Counted from the first letter of the stretch, positions 1 to 11,060 are shown. The stretch: DNA of 48,346 nucleotides from Brachionus koreanus (GCA_016987375.1 PJRA01000216.1:997079-1045424); one strand, 5' to 3'. Translations and numbers: made by a program. The notes: generated from the letters alone by a model not told the origin.

Positions 1-517
1 TAAAATTATAATTTTTATAAAAATAAAATTATCTGTTATTTTGAAAACAAAAAAACATTGATAAATTCATATCAAATTTTTTAAATTTTTTTACAAAGTC
101 AATAAAGATATAGAAGGATACTAGGAAACCTTTTTAAGTTTGTAATTGGATCTATTATAGATTATTCTTTTTCTTTTTTCAACTCATCATCAGAAACTAA
201 TAATAAAAAAATACAGGTTATTCAAAACTCTACCGTTAGATTTATATTTAAATTAGTTTGGCAACTGAAGTCAAAATTGGAGATATTTTGTGCATGAAGC
301 ATTATATCAAAGGTCAAAGGTAACGAAAATTTTAATTTGATCAGAATTTTTTGGACTTTAGTAACATTTAATTGCTAGCAAGAAAATGAATAAATATTCA
401 ACATTTATTAGAAAGAAAAATACAAGATGTTAAAACAAATGATTTTTAAAAATATAGTCGATCTCGGCTTTTTATCCATTAAGAAAAAACAAAATAATTT
501 TTTACTTTTTATTTAAC
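1..517. other. AT-rich 3' flank, no gene seen
   Basis: AT-rich sequence downstream of the minus-strand PTB-domain gene. It must hold that gene's 3' UTR. I see no open frame with coding character, no transposon signature and no RNA gene. Confidence 0.5.
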
Positions 518-2512
518 TTAATAATTGTATTGAGCTAAATTTCTTGAGTTATGTCGTCCTGTTGATTGATTTCGATAGGGCGTTCTTGAGCCATAATCTT
601 TATAATCTTGACTGCGATATCGATTTGAGGCATTGTTTGCTGAATAATTTCTATCTGTTTGATTATACATCTTACGAGATGGCACAGGCCTTGTTGTATT
701 ATACTTGTCATAGATTTCTTATTCAAAAAAAAAAAAAAAATTATCTTTATAAAAATAATTTCTAAAATTACCATTTCTTGGATAGTCTGTTGAGTACCGC
801 TTCATGTTATCCGGTCTAACAGTAGCATAGTTTTTTGCATAAGTTGGTTTATCATTAAAGAGACGCTTTGGCTTCAAATTATAATCATAGATATCGTGAT
901 TGGCCAATTTTCGGTACTCGATATCTGCATTCTTGCGCAAATTATGATTTCTATTTAAAGAGTTTATCTGATATCTATCCCTGTATTGATTATCAGCAAA
1001 ATTAGGACCATATGCTTTGCTTAGCAAATTATTAACATCAGTATAACCCGAGTTGTTAGTATGGCCCGAATTGTAACCATTGATGGGTATGTTATTTGGA
1101 TTAACAAGTTTTATGACAGGGCCTTTGGCTGATCGAGGAGCTGAACAAGGTCCATGATAAATTTGAGCCATGGGACCCAAAATATTGGGTGGTCGATTAG
1201 ATTCATAATCGCCATCGGTGGCAGCCAGCCGGTTTTCACCGTACTGATTGTCCATGGATTGGATTATTTTGACTGGCGGTGGTGCTGGTTCATGCATATG
1301 TATCTCTTTGATTATTACTTGTGGAGCCTTTTTCTTCACGTATTTTTCCACAATAATTGGTGAAGGCGTCTTGTCCTGACGGACAAATACTCGATTTTTT
1401 TTTGTCTCATCATTCGAATTATGGTCAGAATCGGCATCGTAGATTTTTTCAGGTAAATCGTAAGTCCTATTCAAAGAACTGTTCGGCTCAGCTAGATAGC
1501 GTACATAGATATTCTGGCCAGTAACCGGGTCGACTCTTTTTTCAACTTTAAGTAAATTATCAGTCTTCTCATAAGGGTCGACTGTTTTTTCGGTTTCTTG
1601 ATTTACTTTACTAGCTTTATCATTATCATTCGATTCATCAATGTAGTCGGTCTTATGCTTGACTTCAGCTGACATGTTTTTTTTATCATTTTTTTTTGGC
1701 CTAATTTCTGAATATATTTGCTCTATGGGGCCATGGGTATCAACGTGACGCTTGGTCTTCATTACAGATTCATATAAATTTTCATCCTCTTCGAACAGCT
1801 GCCATAAATCGATTGGAGTATTCTCAGTGGCGTAGAAATAGCCACTTTGATCAAATTTTTTCACCAAAACTCGTTTATCTCCATTGTTCAAGTCAGTTCT
1901 CATACAATAAACAACTGGTATGTTACCAAATTTTTTGCAAAATTCATTTATTGACTCACGAGTTGAATTAAACGCTTTTTGACAGCTTTCGATCAATTTC
2001 ATGGCTATTTTAATCATTCCAATCACAAATACTTGACATTCTACTACTTGCTTTTTTGTATTGGGATCGATTGCCTTGAGAAAAACAACAAATAAAGGTG
2101 GATTGCGGCAATTTTGATTCTTTTGTGCCAATTCTGTATCAAGAGGAACAAATTTCCAATTTCTTTGACTTTTGTCAACGTGTTCAAGGTCTACAATGAA
2201 TCTCAAAGCTCCGCAATAAACCAAACTTTTGATGGGATAATAAAACAAAGCGCTTATTGAGCAAGTGTCTTTGGAAGAGGCATGTTCCATTTGTAGTCCG
2301 CTGGGAAATATACTCAGCCATGTTTGAATCCCTTGGGCATAATTTGAGCCGTCTATGGGGTATCGTTCAGCAATAGTGTCTTGAAGCTGTGACAAATTTA
2401 AATTAGATTCATTGATTTTTTTATTCTCTGGATTAAAAACACAAGTGCCTAGGTAAAGAGCTTTGCATTTACAAATAGGGTCTTCATTTTGACTCGGAAT
2501 ATTATCAGACAT
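518..2512 (-). CDS. PTB/PID-domain protein with long basic Asn/Tyr/Arg-rich tail
   Basis: Two exons are supported: 772-2512 and 518-717. The first exon alone runs into a stop just after a poly-T stretch. A 54-nt intron (GTAATT donor at 771, long T tract, AG at 718) removes that stop and joins in frame to about 66 residues of the same composition (for example KYNTTRPVPSRKMYNQ), giving about 646 aa. Residues about 14-185 resemble a phosphotyrosine-binding (PTB/PID) fold: an ALYLGTCVF first strand, GLQMEHASS, ALFYYPIKSLVYCG, and a final helix near IKIAMKLIESCQKAFN. The rest is charged and low-complexity, with Lys/Glu stretches and then Asn, Tyr and Arg. PTB domains bind NPxY-type tails as adaptors; which adaptor family this is I cannot say. 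The start is ATG with no longer in-frame choice seen. It is transcribed divergently from TMEM242. Confidence 0.75.
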
Positions 2513-3526
2513 AATTTTAAAAAAATCTAAAATTAAGGCTTTATTTATCTAAAATATAATTTTAGTTTGTCAATAACCATGTTGATCTAAAGGTCTCTTT
2601 TTTCTACATATTTATGACAATGCATGGCTTTTTAGCATTGTTATTTTTTTGATACTATTTTTGTTCGAATTTTTCTTTATCATCCCTTGCTTATTATTTT
2701 TATCAAATTTAGATATAACCAGGAGCATTGAAGCATGAAGCGACCTGAATGCAACAAATTTTAATTTTTGTCTTGGTCAAGTTGAGTTTTTTTTTTTTGC
2801 TAGCCCTTCGCAATTTCATAACTCTAAATCTCTTATTTTGATTATTCATTGAAATTATTAAAAAGTTTTAAAATATTAATTTTCCCAAGAAGCGACCATT
2901 TAACCTTCGAGCTAGAAAGACATCTTAATTAAAAATTTGCTGAATCATATTCAAACAAATTTAACTCATGAAAATGTTTAAATAATAAAACAATACTTTT
3001 CGCATTTTTTAATGGCCTGATCAAGTGTGGTTTTTAAAAGAAAAAACAAAGCAATAAATACCCAAATGCTTACATGGATATCTATTTATAAGGATTAATA
3101 GTAAAAATATATTCCAAAAAGAGCTTTTCAATTACTGGTTATGCAATCCTTTTAAAATACTTCTTAATTTGTTTTATTTGCTACTTGTTTTAAGTTGTCA
3201 TTTATATATTTTATAATAATTTCGGAAATTATCTTATGGTAGACTGAATTGAAAAAATTTATATTTATTAAGCTTGTTCGGCTACGTATTTAAAATTACT
3301 TCAATTAATAAAACTATTATTGTAAATAAATTGCAACAATTTGTCTCTAAATATCACGTTTGTTCCACCATACTCTCGAGAAACTTTTTTTGGACTGAGA
3401 AAAAAATTATTTTATTTTGAAACTAATTAATTTTTAAATATGAGCATGTGCTATGCTTGATTTTTGCATTGCTTGAAATTATTCAAGAAATAAGAGGCTA
3501 AATATTTTTTTTAAAGAAACAATTAA
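2513..3526. other. Spacer between divergent genes
   Basis: About 1 kb separates the divergent PTB-domain and TMEM242 genes, so it should hold both 5' regions. It is AT-rich with many homopolymers. I could not point to a specific promoter element. Confidence 0.4.
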
Positions 3527-4003
3527 ATGAATGATAATTTTACGGACAAAATAAACCAAGTGAATTCAGCTCAAATTGATCCGAAAAAAGAAAAAGCTGA
3601 TAGACTAAAAGCTGGAATATTTTTTGCCCTCATAAGTTCAATAGGAGTGTTTTCTGGATTTGGCTACAGCTTAGGTTCAGTCAAAAAACGTGAAATAAAA
3701 AACTTAAACAGCAAAAAGTTAAAAGATCTTTATTATCTGCAAGAGAGTGGTGCCGACTTGGCCAGACGAGCGTTGTTCAGAGCAACTGTTTATTCGGTCA
3801 GTGGATTTAGCTTGTTTTGCTTTTCAGTTTGGAAATTAAGCGGAGCGAACAATTTTGAAGAATTTCGTCACAAAATAGGTTCCTTGTTACCGCAAATAAA
3901 GCGAAACAACGAGCATCAAGGTCGCACTGAATTTAGGAATTTGACAGAACTATTCCAGTATTTAATAGACGAAGATAATAAATCAAAAGAAACAAAAAAA
4001 TGA
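3527..4003 (+). CDS. TMEM242: TMEM242-like mitochondrial membrane protein
   Basis: Single exon of 158 aa. Two hydrophobic segments are visible: about residues 28-50 (GIFFALISSIGVFSGFGYSL) and about 86-107 (ATVYSVSGFSLFCFSVWKL). Between them lies ESGADLARRALFRATVY, matching the conserved ESGxxLAxRAL block of TMEM242, and after TM2 comes NNFEEFRHKIGSLLPQI, matching the family's NDFRxKMQSIFPxI. Human TMEM242 is about 141 aa, so the length fits. The family is known to assist assembly of the mitochondrial ATP synthase c-ring. The Lys/Asp-rich N terminus is typical of the family's variable end. Its TGA stop overlaps the ATG of the next gene (ATGA), suggesting both are read from one mRNA. Confidence 0.88.
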   Translation: MNDNFTDKINQVNSAQIDPKKEKADRLKAGIFFALISSIGVFSGFGYSLGSVKKREIKNLNSKKLKDLYYLQESGADLARRALFRATVYSVSGFSLFCFSVWKLSGANNFEEFRHKIGSLLPQIKRNNEHQGRTEFRNLTELFQYLIDEDNKSKETKK

Positions 4004-5445
4004 ATCAAGTAACTAGATCTCGTTATGCTTTTCAGTCGAGACTGTTGACTATGGTAAATGAGCTCAGCTTGAGAGGAAGATGGACTGAATTGAAATTAGG
4101 TCTTAAATATTACAACAAAGTATTGACAAAATTTTACATTAACTCGTATTGGAAAGTAATTAATTAGGATATTGATTAATAAAATTTATAAAATAAAATA
4201 ATTGAAAAATTTAAGTTTTTATTTCAATTAGCGTCTAGAGACTTTCCAAAATACATTGAATGTATTCCCCAATTTATAGAGTAATTTTCAAAATTGAAAA
4301 ATTATTAAGTTTAATTTTATCTTAAGTTGTCTCCACTCGATGAATCTAAACAACAAAAAAGAAGTTATCTATTCAGTTGTTTATCTTTTGTTCAGCAAAA
4401 ACTACTTTAGTCAAGGATTCGATCTGCTCAAAATGTATCACTTAACATATGATTCGAGTCTAATGACCAAAGAAAAAGATGTAAATACACTAACCAAAAT
4501 ATTGAATTCAGATTTGGATTTTATAAAATGGAAATTTGAAATATCTAAAGAGTCTTTTGAAGAAGAAAATCAGCTTGCTCAGCAGCTAGCTGAGAAGTGT
4601 GTTTTTCAAATTCAGTTAATTGTTGATACATTTGTACTGGCTGATAATCAAATTATTCAGCTAATTGACATTTATACATATTATAAAAAAATTAATGAAT
4701 TACATCATGTTCTTATTGAATATGCTACAAAAAATTCTGATTACTTAAATGCTCAAAAGTATCTTTTTGAATTCGAGCTAAACTATTTGAATAAAGTGTC
4801 AACTGAATTGTTTCTGGTAAGAAAATTTTAACTTATAAAATTAATTCTAAATGTCATAGAATCAGCTTTTTAATTTCTATATTTTCAAAAAAAATTGAAA
4901 TAAATTTTTTTTTTTAAAGAAAATAATCAAATTGAATCCGTCTGATGGCTTTATTTTGAAATATCATAGATATTTTCAGAATTTAATTATGTCCATTGAT
5001 TGTATTTTTGAAATTTTGGACTATTATCAATGGAAATATACCAAAGAATGCTGGTCTTGTTTGAGTAAATTGATCAAAGAATCAGATAAAATGTTATATT
5101 AAAAATTTTTTTGTGACAAAAAAATTTTTTGTCTTTTTAACTGTTTTTTTTTTAGAGATGCAATTAAAGAATGTATTCTTGAAAATTGGAACCTTAGGAA
5201 ACATTATTGGATACCATATCACTTTAAAATTTTTACAGACATGTATAAAAATATAAACAAATATAGATTTAGTGTTGCAATAATGTTAATGGGTCCGAGT
5301 AATTAAAAATAAGACTTTCAATAGATCAAGTCAAATGATTTAAATTTATTTAGGTCATACTTTTGTTAAAACAGCATCACAAAACTGCGGGTTCAATTTG
5401 GTGAATTTTGGAAAAGAATTGGAAGTTTTCAGCTGGTTAATTTAA
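4000..5445 (+). CDS. TAF1A: TAF1A, subunit of RNA polymerase I factor SL1/TIF-IB
   Basis: Five exons join in phase: 4000-4155, 4310-4816, 4920-5092, 5156-5298, 5354-5445, giving 356 aa (human about 450). Diagnostic matches are RGRWTELKLGLKYYNKV to the N-terminal helical repeat, SYWKFNFILSCLHS to IWKLGSEILFYHP, and ECILENWNLRKHYWIPYHF to the C-terminal EEWNSRKNWWPGFHF block. TAF1A is a TPR-like subunit of the SL1 complex that binds rDNA promoters with TBP in the nucleolus. Introns are 55-154 nt. The first ATG in frame (preceding in-frame stop TAA at 3979) overlaps the TMEM242 stop as ATGA, so no separate 5' UTR exists between the genes. An earlier stop at 5304 lies inside the last 55-nt intron. 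Divergence is high, so the name rests on block order and the Trp-rich motif. Confidence 0.8.
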
Positions 5446-6183
5446 TTTATTGATTAAGAGATCAGTTTAGAAAATTTGAAATAAAGACTGTCTACTATAA
5501 TGCAAAAATATTTAAAACTAACATGTCAATCAATTGTTAATCAAAAATGAAAAGTTTAAAAATTATTTTTTTTAAGAATGATAACAATTTTGTTTAGATT
5601 AATTGCTTAAATACCTAGCTAAATATAATTAAGTAATAAAAAATTGATTCAAATTATTTTAATTAATAACTGTATTAAATTAGATTAAATTTTTAAATGT
5701 TCATCTTATAATTCAATATTACTCAATGCACCACAAAGCATCATGTACGATTTAAAATCCAGACAATATCTTTAATTGGAAGCTAATTTGATATCAATTA
5801 ATTTCCAATCGAATAAATAAATGACGAAGCAAATTTAAATTTGTCTTCTTGGTTATTAGATTTTACAACCTTTAGCACTTTGCTTTGCATTTAAACTGTT
5901 TTTTTAAAAATGTCCAACTAATTTTTAGATTTGCCTTGAAAAGATCATTCTCAAAAAATAATAGCTACATGACATAATAGCTTAATTATGATTTATGAAT
6001 TGAAATAATCAGAAAAAAATAAAAATTTTTTTAAAAATTCAAATTTTAGTTTGATTTTTTAATTCTTATTTAAAAAAAAATAAAATAAAATTATCAAAAT
6101 CACTCTTTAAAATAAAAATTAAAATTTTCTATAACAATGCGTTCTATTTAACTAAAATCTTTCACAAATATTTAGATATTTGC
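5446..6183. other. Intergenic, no gene seen
   Basis: AT-rich sequence after TAF1A, with homopolymers and short A/T repeats. No coding exon, no transposon protein and no RNA gene is recognisable. Confidence 0.4.
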
Positions 6184-6375
6184 TTAACACTAGAAGCATC
6201 AAAAGCATTTTTTCACGTTTATTTTAATTTCCAAATATTTTATAAAAAACTTTTATAATTTTATAAAGTAATATCATTTTTTAAAGGAAATTTTAAAATC
6301 TGCATAAATCAAAAAAAAATATATTTATTTGAATAATCTATTCAAAAGATACCGGGTTTTTAAATTTTTTTTCGT
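6184..6375 (+). mobile_element. piggyBac-like MITE, right end missing
   Basis: It starts with TTAA (6184-6187) followed by CACTAGAAGCATC. The body is closely similar to the complete copy at 24506-24730 up to about 6370 (shared blocks include AAAGTAATATCATTTTTTAA). The right terminal repeat and the last ~45 bp are absent; a LINE fragment in the same relative orientation follows within about 20 bp. The TTAA target site and CAC-type inverted ends suggest the piggyBac superfamily (inference). Confidence 0.75.
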
Positions 6376-6389
6376 AAATAAATTTTTCT

Positions 6390-7040
6390 ATTTGTAGTTC
6401 AAAAGCAAATAAAATGTTGGGCTTAATTAGGAAAGCATTTAAGTATCCTTGTAGCGAGACTATCAAATTATTGTATTGCTCAATGATTAGACCACATCTA
6501 GAATATGCTGTCAGTGCTTGGTGTCCCTATACAGAAAGGGACATAAATGAACTTGAAAGAGTTCAACGAATAGCAACAAAGTTGATTCCAGAAATTCGTA
6601 ATTTGGATTATCAACAACGCTTGTAAAGGCTAGATTTAACTAACTTGAGAACAAGAAGATTAAGAGGTGATCTAATCCAGATGTACAAATTGGTTAACAA
6701 TTACGAACAAATTAAATTTAATAAAGGAATCAACTACAACACAAAACCTGGTAACAAAAGATATGAATTGAGGAGAAATAGCTATTGTCTTAGCCGTGAA
6801 AGGATAAAGAACTGTCTTCCAAGATTTAACTTTTTTACAAATAGAGTTGTAAATGGATGGAATAAACTGCCGTAAAATGTATTAAATGCAAAGAGCATGA
6901 ATAGTTTCAAAGCGAAGCTTGATAGTTGGTTGGCGAAACAAAAAGAAGCGACTGCTACAGCTCTTTAGAGCTATGCTTATATACCATCTAAGCTGCAGTT
7001 TATACTACTACTACAACTACTACTACTACTTTTATTTGAT
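6390..7040 (+). mobile_element. 5'-truncated LINE, C-terminal part of ORF2, degenerate
   Basis: Frames 6414-6626 and 6645-6875, interrupted by in-frame stops, encode the end of a non-LTR reverse transcriptase: LLYCSMIRPHLEYAVSAWCP is the conserved block after the RT core, then ELERVQRIATKLIPE, RRLRGDLIQMYKL and FFTNRVVNGWNKLP. This order is typical of CR1/Jockey-like LINEs. The 3' end runs into an ACT/ACA microsatellite near 7000-7030, which serves as the tail. A second copy lies at 19195-20159 on the other strand. The catalytic RT core is not present here, so it is inactive. Confidence 0.88.
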
Positions 7041-7479
7041 GAAATACGATAGATGGGAGATTAAGAGAAAATAAAGAACCTGATCGTGTTGATTAAACGT
7101 TTTTAATAAATGAAAAATTAGAGTCAGCTCTCTTTTTTAAACTCTAATATTTTGTAATTTTATAACTATGTACAAAAAACAAAAATTTTCTTTAAGTCTA
7201 TAAATCGTACTGCAAAATTAAGAGTTGCTGCCTTAAACTAGCCAAAGGAAGCTCTAAATCTTGGGAAAAAAATTCAGTGTATTGAATTTGTTTATAATTG
7301 AAAAGCATCTTTTACTTTAATTTTTTTAGATGGTACTCTTTATTTTATAGTAACTTTTCTTTAAAAATGGAAATTTTTAAGAAAAAATGAAATGAAAATA
7401 AAGACAAAATATAAACATAAAAAAATTTGGATATTTATAATATTAAGTAAAAAAAGTCGATTTATATCGTTCGGCTAGT
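7041..7479. other. 3' flank of the DNAJA gene
   Basis: AT-rich, downstream of the minus-strand DNAJA gene. It probably carries its 3' UTR. No other feature is seen. Confidence 0.4.
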
Positions 7480-8679
7480 TTATTGACTGGCACATTGAAC
7501 TCGTCTACCATGTGGCATTCCACCATCCTCGTCCATGTACTCTTCATTTCTTTTGCTTCTTTCATAAGCTGGATCCAAATCGACCAAGGTGTGTTCTTCC
7601 GCATCGGCAGGACTATCAACCTTGGCTTTTGTAGGTAAAATTTTTTCCAAATCAGTTATTCTTCTTGAATCAATTTCGCCATTTTGCGGAAATTTCACAT
7701 TGAAATTGATTATTAAACGGCCTTTTTCAAATGGATTTTTATACATGGGCATACCCTCATTCAAAACACATTTTACGTCATTCGGTTTTATAATCTCACC
7801 TGGCAAACTAGAGATTACTAGAATTCTATCATCGAGTGTTTTTATAGTTCTTTTAAATCCAGTCAATGCTTCATTTAGATTTATATCCATTTTCATAATC
7901 AAATCCATATTTTTTCGTTTAAAAACGGCATGATCTTTTTCTTCCAAAACGATAATTATGTCTCCGGGCTCAAGACCTGGAGCTTGATCTCCTTCACCGT
8001 AAAAAGGAATCTTTTGTCCGTCTTCCATACCTTTGTCAATGTGAACTTCTAGTATTTTTCTCTCTTGAACAATTTTACGACCTTGACAAGTTTTGCACAT
8101 GTCTTTCGGGTTTATTTTTTCTCCTTGGCCTTGACAATCTCGACAAGTAGTATGTATTTGCTGATACATACCAGCACCAAGTTGATTCAGAATAACCTGG
8201 CTTCCAGTGCCTTTACAAGTAGTACACTTGATGACGGCACCTTCTTTGCCTCCTTTGCCACCGCATTTATCGCAAATAACGTTCTTTTGTAAAGCCAATT
8301 TTCTGGTCGAGCCTTTGTACAGCTCTTCAAGAGAAACACCTAATTGATGAATCACATCTTTTGTCTTGTTTTCTTTTCGTCTTCGACCGCCACCGAAAAA
8401 CATTTCGAAAATATCCATGGGAGAACTGAAGTGACCCTCGCCGCCACCGCCTTCCTTCAGCGCTTGTTCGCCTCCTTCATCATAAATTCGCCTCTTTTTC
8501 TCGTCGCTCAAAACTTCATAAGCTTGAGAAATATTCTTGAATTTTTCAGCTGATTCTTTGTCAGGGTTTTTGTCCGGATGGTACTTGAGCGCCAATTTTC
8601 GATATGCTTTTTTAAGTTCGTCAGGCGTAGCGGTTGGTTTGACGCCTAAAAGATCATAATAGCCTGTTTCTTTAACCAT
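7480..8679 (-). CDS. DNAJA1: DnaJ homolog subfamily A (DNAJA1-type), Hsp70 co-chaperone
   Basis: Uninterrupted 399-aa frame, about the usual length for DNAJA1 (397 aa). J domain at residues 5-68 with HPD at 34-36; a Gly/Phe-rich linker about 69-105 ([20 protein letters not shown]); four cysteine pairs at 136/139, 152/155, 179/182 and 195/198 forming two zinc sites; then the C-terminal substrate-binding and dimerisation domains. It ends VQCASQ, a CaaX box, as in DNAJA1, predicting farnesylation and partial membrane attachment. It stimulates Hsp70 ATPase and delivers substrates in the cytosol. No introns, common for heat-inducible genes. A heat-shock element at 9001-9013 lies about 320 bp upstream. 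DNAJA1 versus DNAJA4 or DNAJA2 is not resolved without a tree. Confidence 0.95.
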   Translation of the reverse strand: MVKETGYYDLLGVKPTATPDELKKAYRKLALKYHPDKNPDKESAEKFKNISQAYEVLSDEKKRRIYDEGGEQALKEGGGGEGHFSSPMDIFEMFFGGGRRRKENKTKDVIHQLGVSLEELYKGSTRKLALQKNVICDKCGGKGGKEGAVIKCTTCKGTGSQVILNQLGAGMYQQIHTTCRDCQGQGEKINPKDMCKTCQGRKIVQERKILEVHIDKGMEDGQKIPFYGEGDQAPGLEPGDIIIVLEEKDHAVFKRKNMDLIMKMDINLNEALTGFKRTIKTLDDRILVISSLPGEIIKPNDVKCVLNEGMPMYKNPFEKGRLIINFNVKFPQNGEIDSRRITDLEKILPTKAKVDSPADAEEHTLVDLDPAYERSKRNEEYMDEDGGMPHGRRVQCASQ

Positions 8680-9790
8680 TTTTTGAAATTATTTTTTTTA
8701 TTTTTTTTCTAAATCTGTTCAAAAATAAACTAAAAATTGAACTAAATTAAAGAATATTTATTCAGAGAAAAATATGAGCAAAGAATTTATGTCTCATGTC
8801 GAAATTTTTTTGTATTCCTATGGTAATTTTCATGTATTGCTTTATAAAAAAATTTTTAAAATACCCTGAATTGGCCTCAACTTGCAAAATTTTAGAAAAA
8901 AACAAACTTGTAGTTTAATGCTTTCATATTTCAGGCTTTGTCTAAAGCATTATTAGAAATACTAAATATTAGGTTTTATATGTTCGAATAGATTTTTATA
9001 GAATTTTCTCGAAATTTTCTAATTTATTCATAGCAAATTTTGAGTGTGCGAGTCACATTTTGAATTTGAAAATTTCCCTTTGTTTCTATCGTATTCTTAG
9101 TTTTTTTTTTCTTATTGTAAATCACATTATTTCTAAGATTCTGGCAAAATATTCATAAATTAGAGGTTTCTAGACTAGGAATTTTCAATTAGAGGTTAAT
9201 TTTCTAAGTTATTTTTCCTAGATATCTCTCTATGGCAATAAAAATATACTCTAAATTAACTAATTAGTTTATTAGAATAAAAAAAATAACAACAGTATTA
9301 GTATTATTAGAAATAACTTATAAATATTTTTTTGTTCAGAAAAAATTTAATAGCATAATTTTTAAATATATATATTTATACAAATAAATATGACGAATGT
9401 ATCTATAATTAGAGCATTTACGAGAACAAGAAAATTTATCTTTTTTATATCTGATATTTTTCAAAAAGAATTAAAAAAATATTTCACTTGACAAATTTTT
9501 TAAGTAATTAAAAAATAAAATATTTTTAAGAATTGATTAATTTAACAATTGATTAAAAAAATATTTATTAAAATTTAAATTGATAAAACTATTATTTTCT
9601 TAATTCAATGTCACTTAATAATTTGACTTATTTAAAAATTTAAATAATAAAAATATAGATTGATTAAGTTCTTAAGGAGCTTTAGAAATCTGTAGCGGAG
9701 TTCTAACTATCTTTAAGAATTTTCTTTTAGTTATTTTAATATTTTTAATTTGGTATTAATTAGTTTTTCGGAATCACTTGATGTAACAAA
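8680..9790. other. Upstream region of DNAJA, AT-rich
   Basis: Non-coding sequence upstream of the minus-strand DNAJA gene. Apart from the heat-shock-like element at 9001-9013 it contains homopolymeric A/T sequence and no recognisable gene. Confidence 0.4.
9001..9013. promoter_or_regulatory. Perfect three-unit heat-shock element
   Basis: GAATTTTCTCGAA fits GAAnnTTCnnGAA exactly, the minimal HSF1 trimer site. It lies 322 bp upstream of the DNAJA start codon. Such a site could occur by chance about once per 100 kb in DNA of this composition (rough estimate), so its position beside a heat-shock co-chaperone gene makes function plausible but unproven. Confidence 0.5.
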
Positions 9791-9799
9791 AGTTATTTT

Positions 9800-11060
9800 G
9801 ACTTTTTAGTTAGGGTCAGGCCAATAGCTGATTTTTTAGCCCTGACCAAAGTTATTGAAGCGCCTAAGTTCGCTTTAAAATCGTTTTACCAAGTGGGACA
9901 GGAATAATCCTGGCCTAACCACCTCTGGTACACCAAAACCAATTTTAAACAGGCCTTCTTTAAAATAGAACTCCAACAAAGCTCTAAATTTGTAAGCACT
10001 TTTGGTTACGGTGGAAAGTTCTTTTCTTTTAACAGAATGCCTTTCGGGCTTAGTATTGCACCCCACATCCAACAGATGATGCTCAATTGTGTTCTTAGAT
10101 TTATCAAGAAATGAACCAAGTACACATATGGGCATCTAACATAATGACCTGATCATCGCACACTGAGACAAGAATCTCCTTCTAATCGGTGCATAAACTA
10201 AAGTTAGGAGGTTTGGTGTTAAATACAACTAAGTCCGTTTTAAACCCGGTTATGAAGTTAGAGTTCTAGGGGGCAAACTGGGACGATTTGATTAGTAAAA
10301 GATCCAAACAAATCTCCTTCTTCTTTAAACAGATGACCGAGGCTCTTCTATTTTCTGATCCGAATAAGAGGGAAATGATGAGAATCAGGGGCTACCTAAA
10401 TTATACTTAGGTTATGCAGGGAAGGTAGCTCCTATTATAAACACCTTTTTGAAGATGACACCAATCACTCGGAGAGAGTATTTTACATCTCAATTATCCT
10501 CAAAATTGGTTTTCTCCCTTTTAGGAATTCAGGAAATAACTTACACAAACACTGGTACACTGATGACAGTGAATATGGGCTCGGGGCTGTTGACGGCTGT
10601 GGTGTCTTGACAAAGACAACACAAAAAGTCACCATCTGATTTGATCAGCTTCTTTTTATTGTGACTGACTAATGCGCATACGCAGATATGGTTGCAACCA
10701 GGCAGTTATATCTGCCATCTTAGCAACTTCTTTGCTACCTCTTACTCTTCTTAGATACCGTACTGAAGCAGCCCGCAACATCAACATAAACGTAGATAAT
10801 CTGGCGGTCATCGGGCTTTGGCGAAGAGTGCGTTCCAAATGATCAAATTCTTCTCCAGTAGCAGACACAGTTTATCTTCCTTATCCTGCTTATCAACTAT
10901 TGAAGAACTAAATACATCGTCAAAACTTCCTATGTGACATCCGCTGATAACCCAGCGAACGCGCCTTCTAGGCACATATCACCATCAATTCTCAATACGC
11001 CTTGGCAATAGGAAGTTTCTCTATTCATTCGACTGTTTTTCGCTGCATTCAGCAGCTTTT
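9800..11060 (+). mobile_element. Decayed reverse transcriptase-RNase H retroelement fragment
   Basis: Read on the plus strand across several frames and stops. About 9935-10110 gives FKQAFFKIELQQSS, TFGYGGKFFSFNRM and MPFGLSIAPHIQQM, the RT motif that precedes the YxDD site. About 10330-10440 gives MMRIRGYLNYT, an RT connection segment. About 10555-10620 gives TDDSEYGLGAVDG, the RNase H start; about 10790 gives DNLAVIGL; about 10930 gives YVTSADNPANAPSRH, the family's D-N-P-A-D-x-P-S-R end. The order RT, RNase H, DNPADxPSR suits DIRS or LTR-type elements. No flanking repeats, integrase or recombinase is visible. G+C is clearly higher than the surroundings. Stops and frameshifts make it dead. 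Confidence 0.8.
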
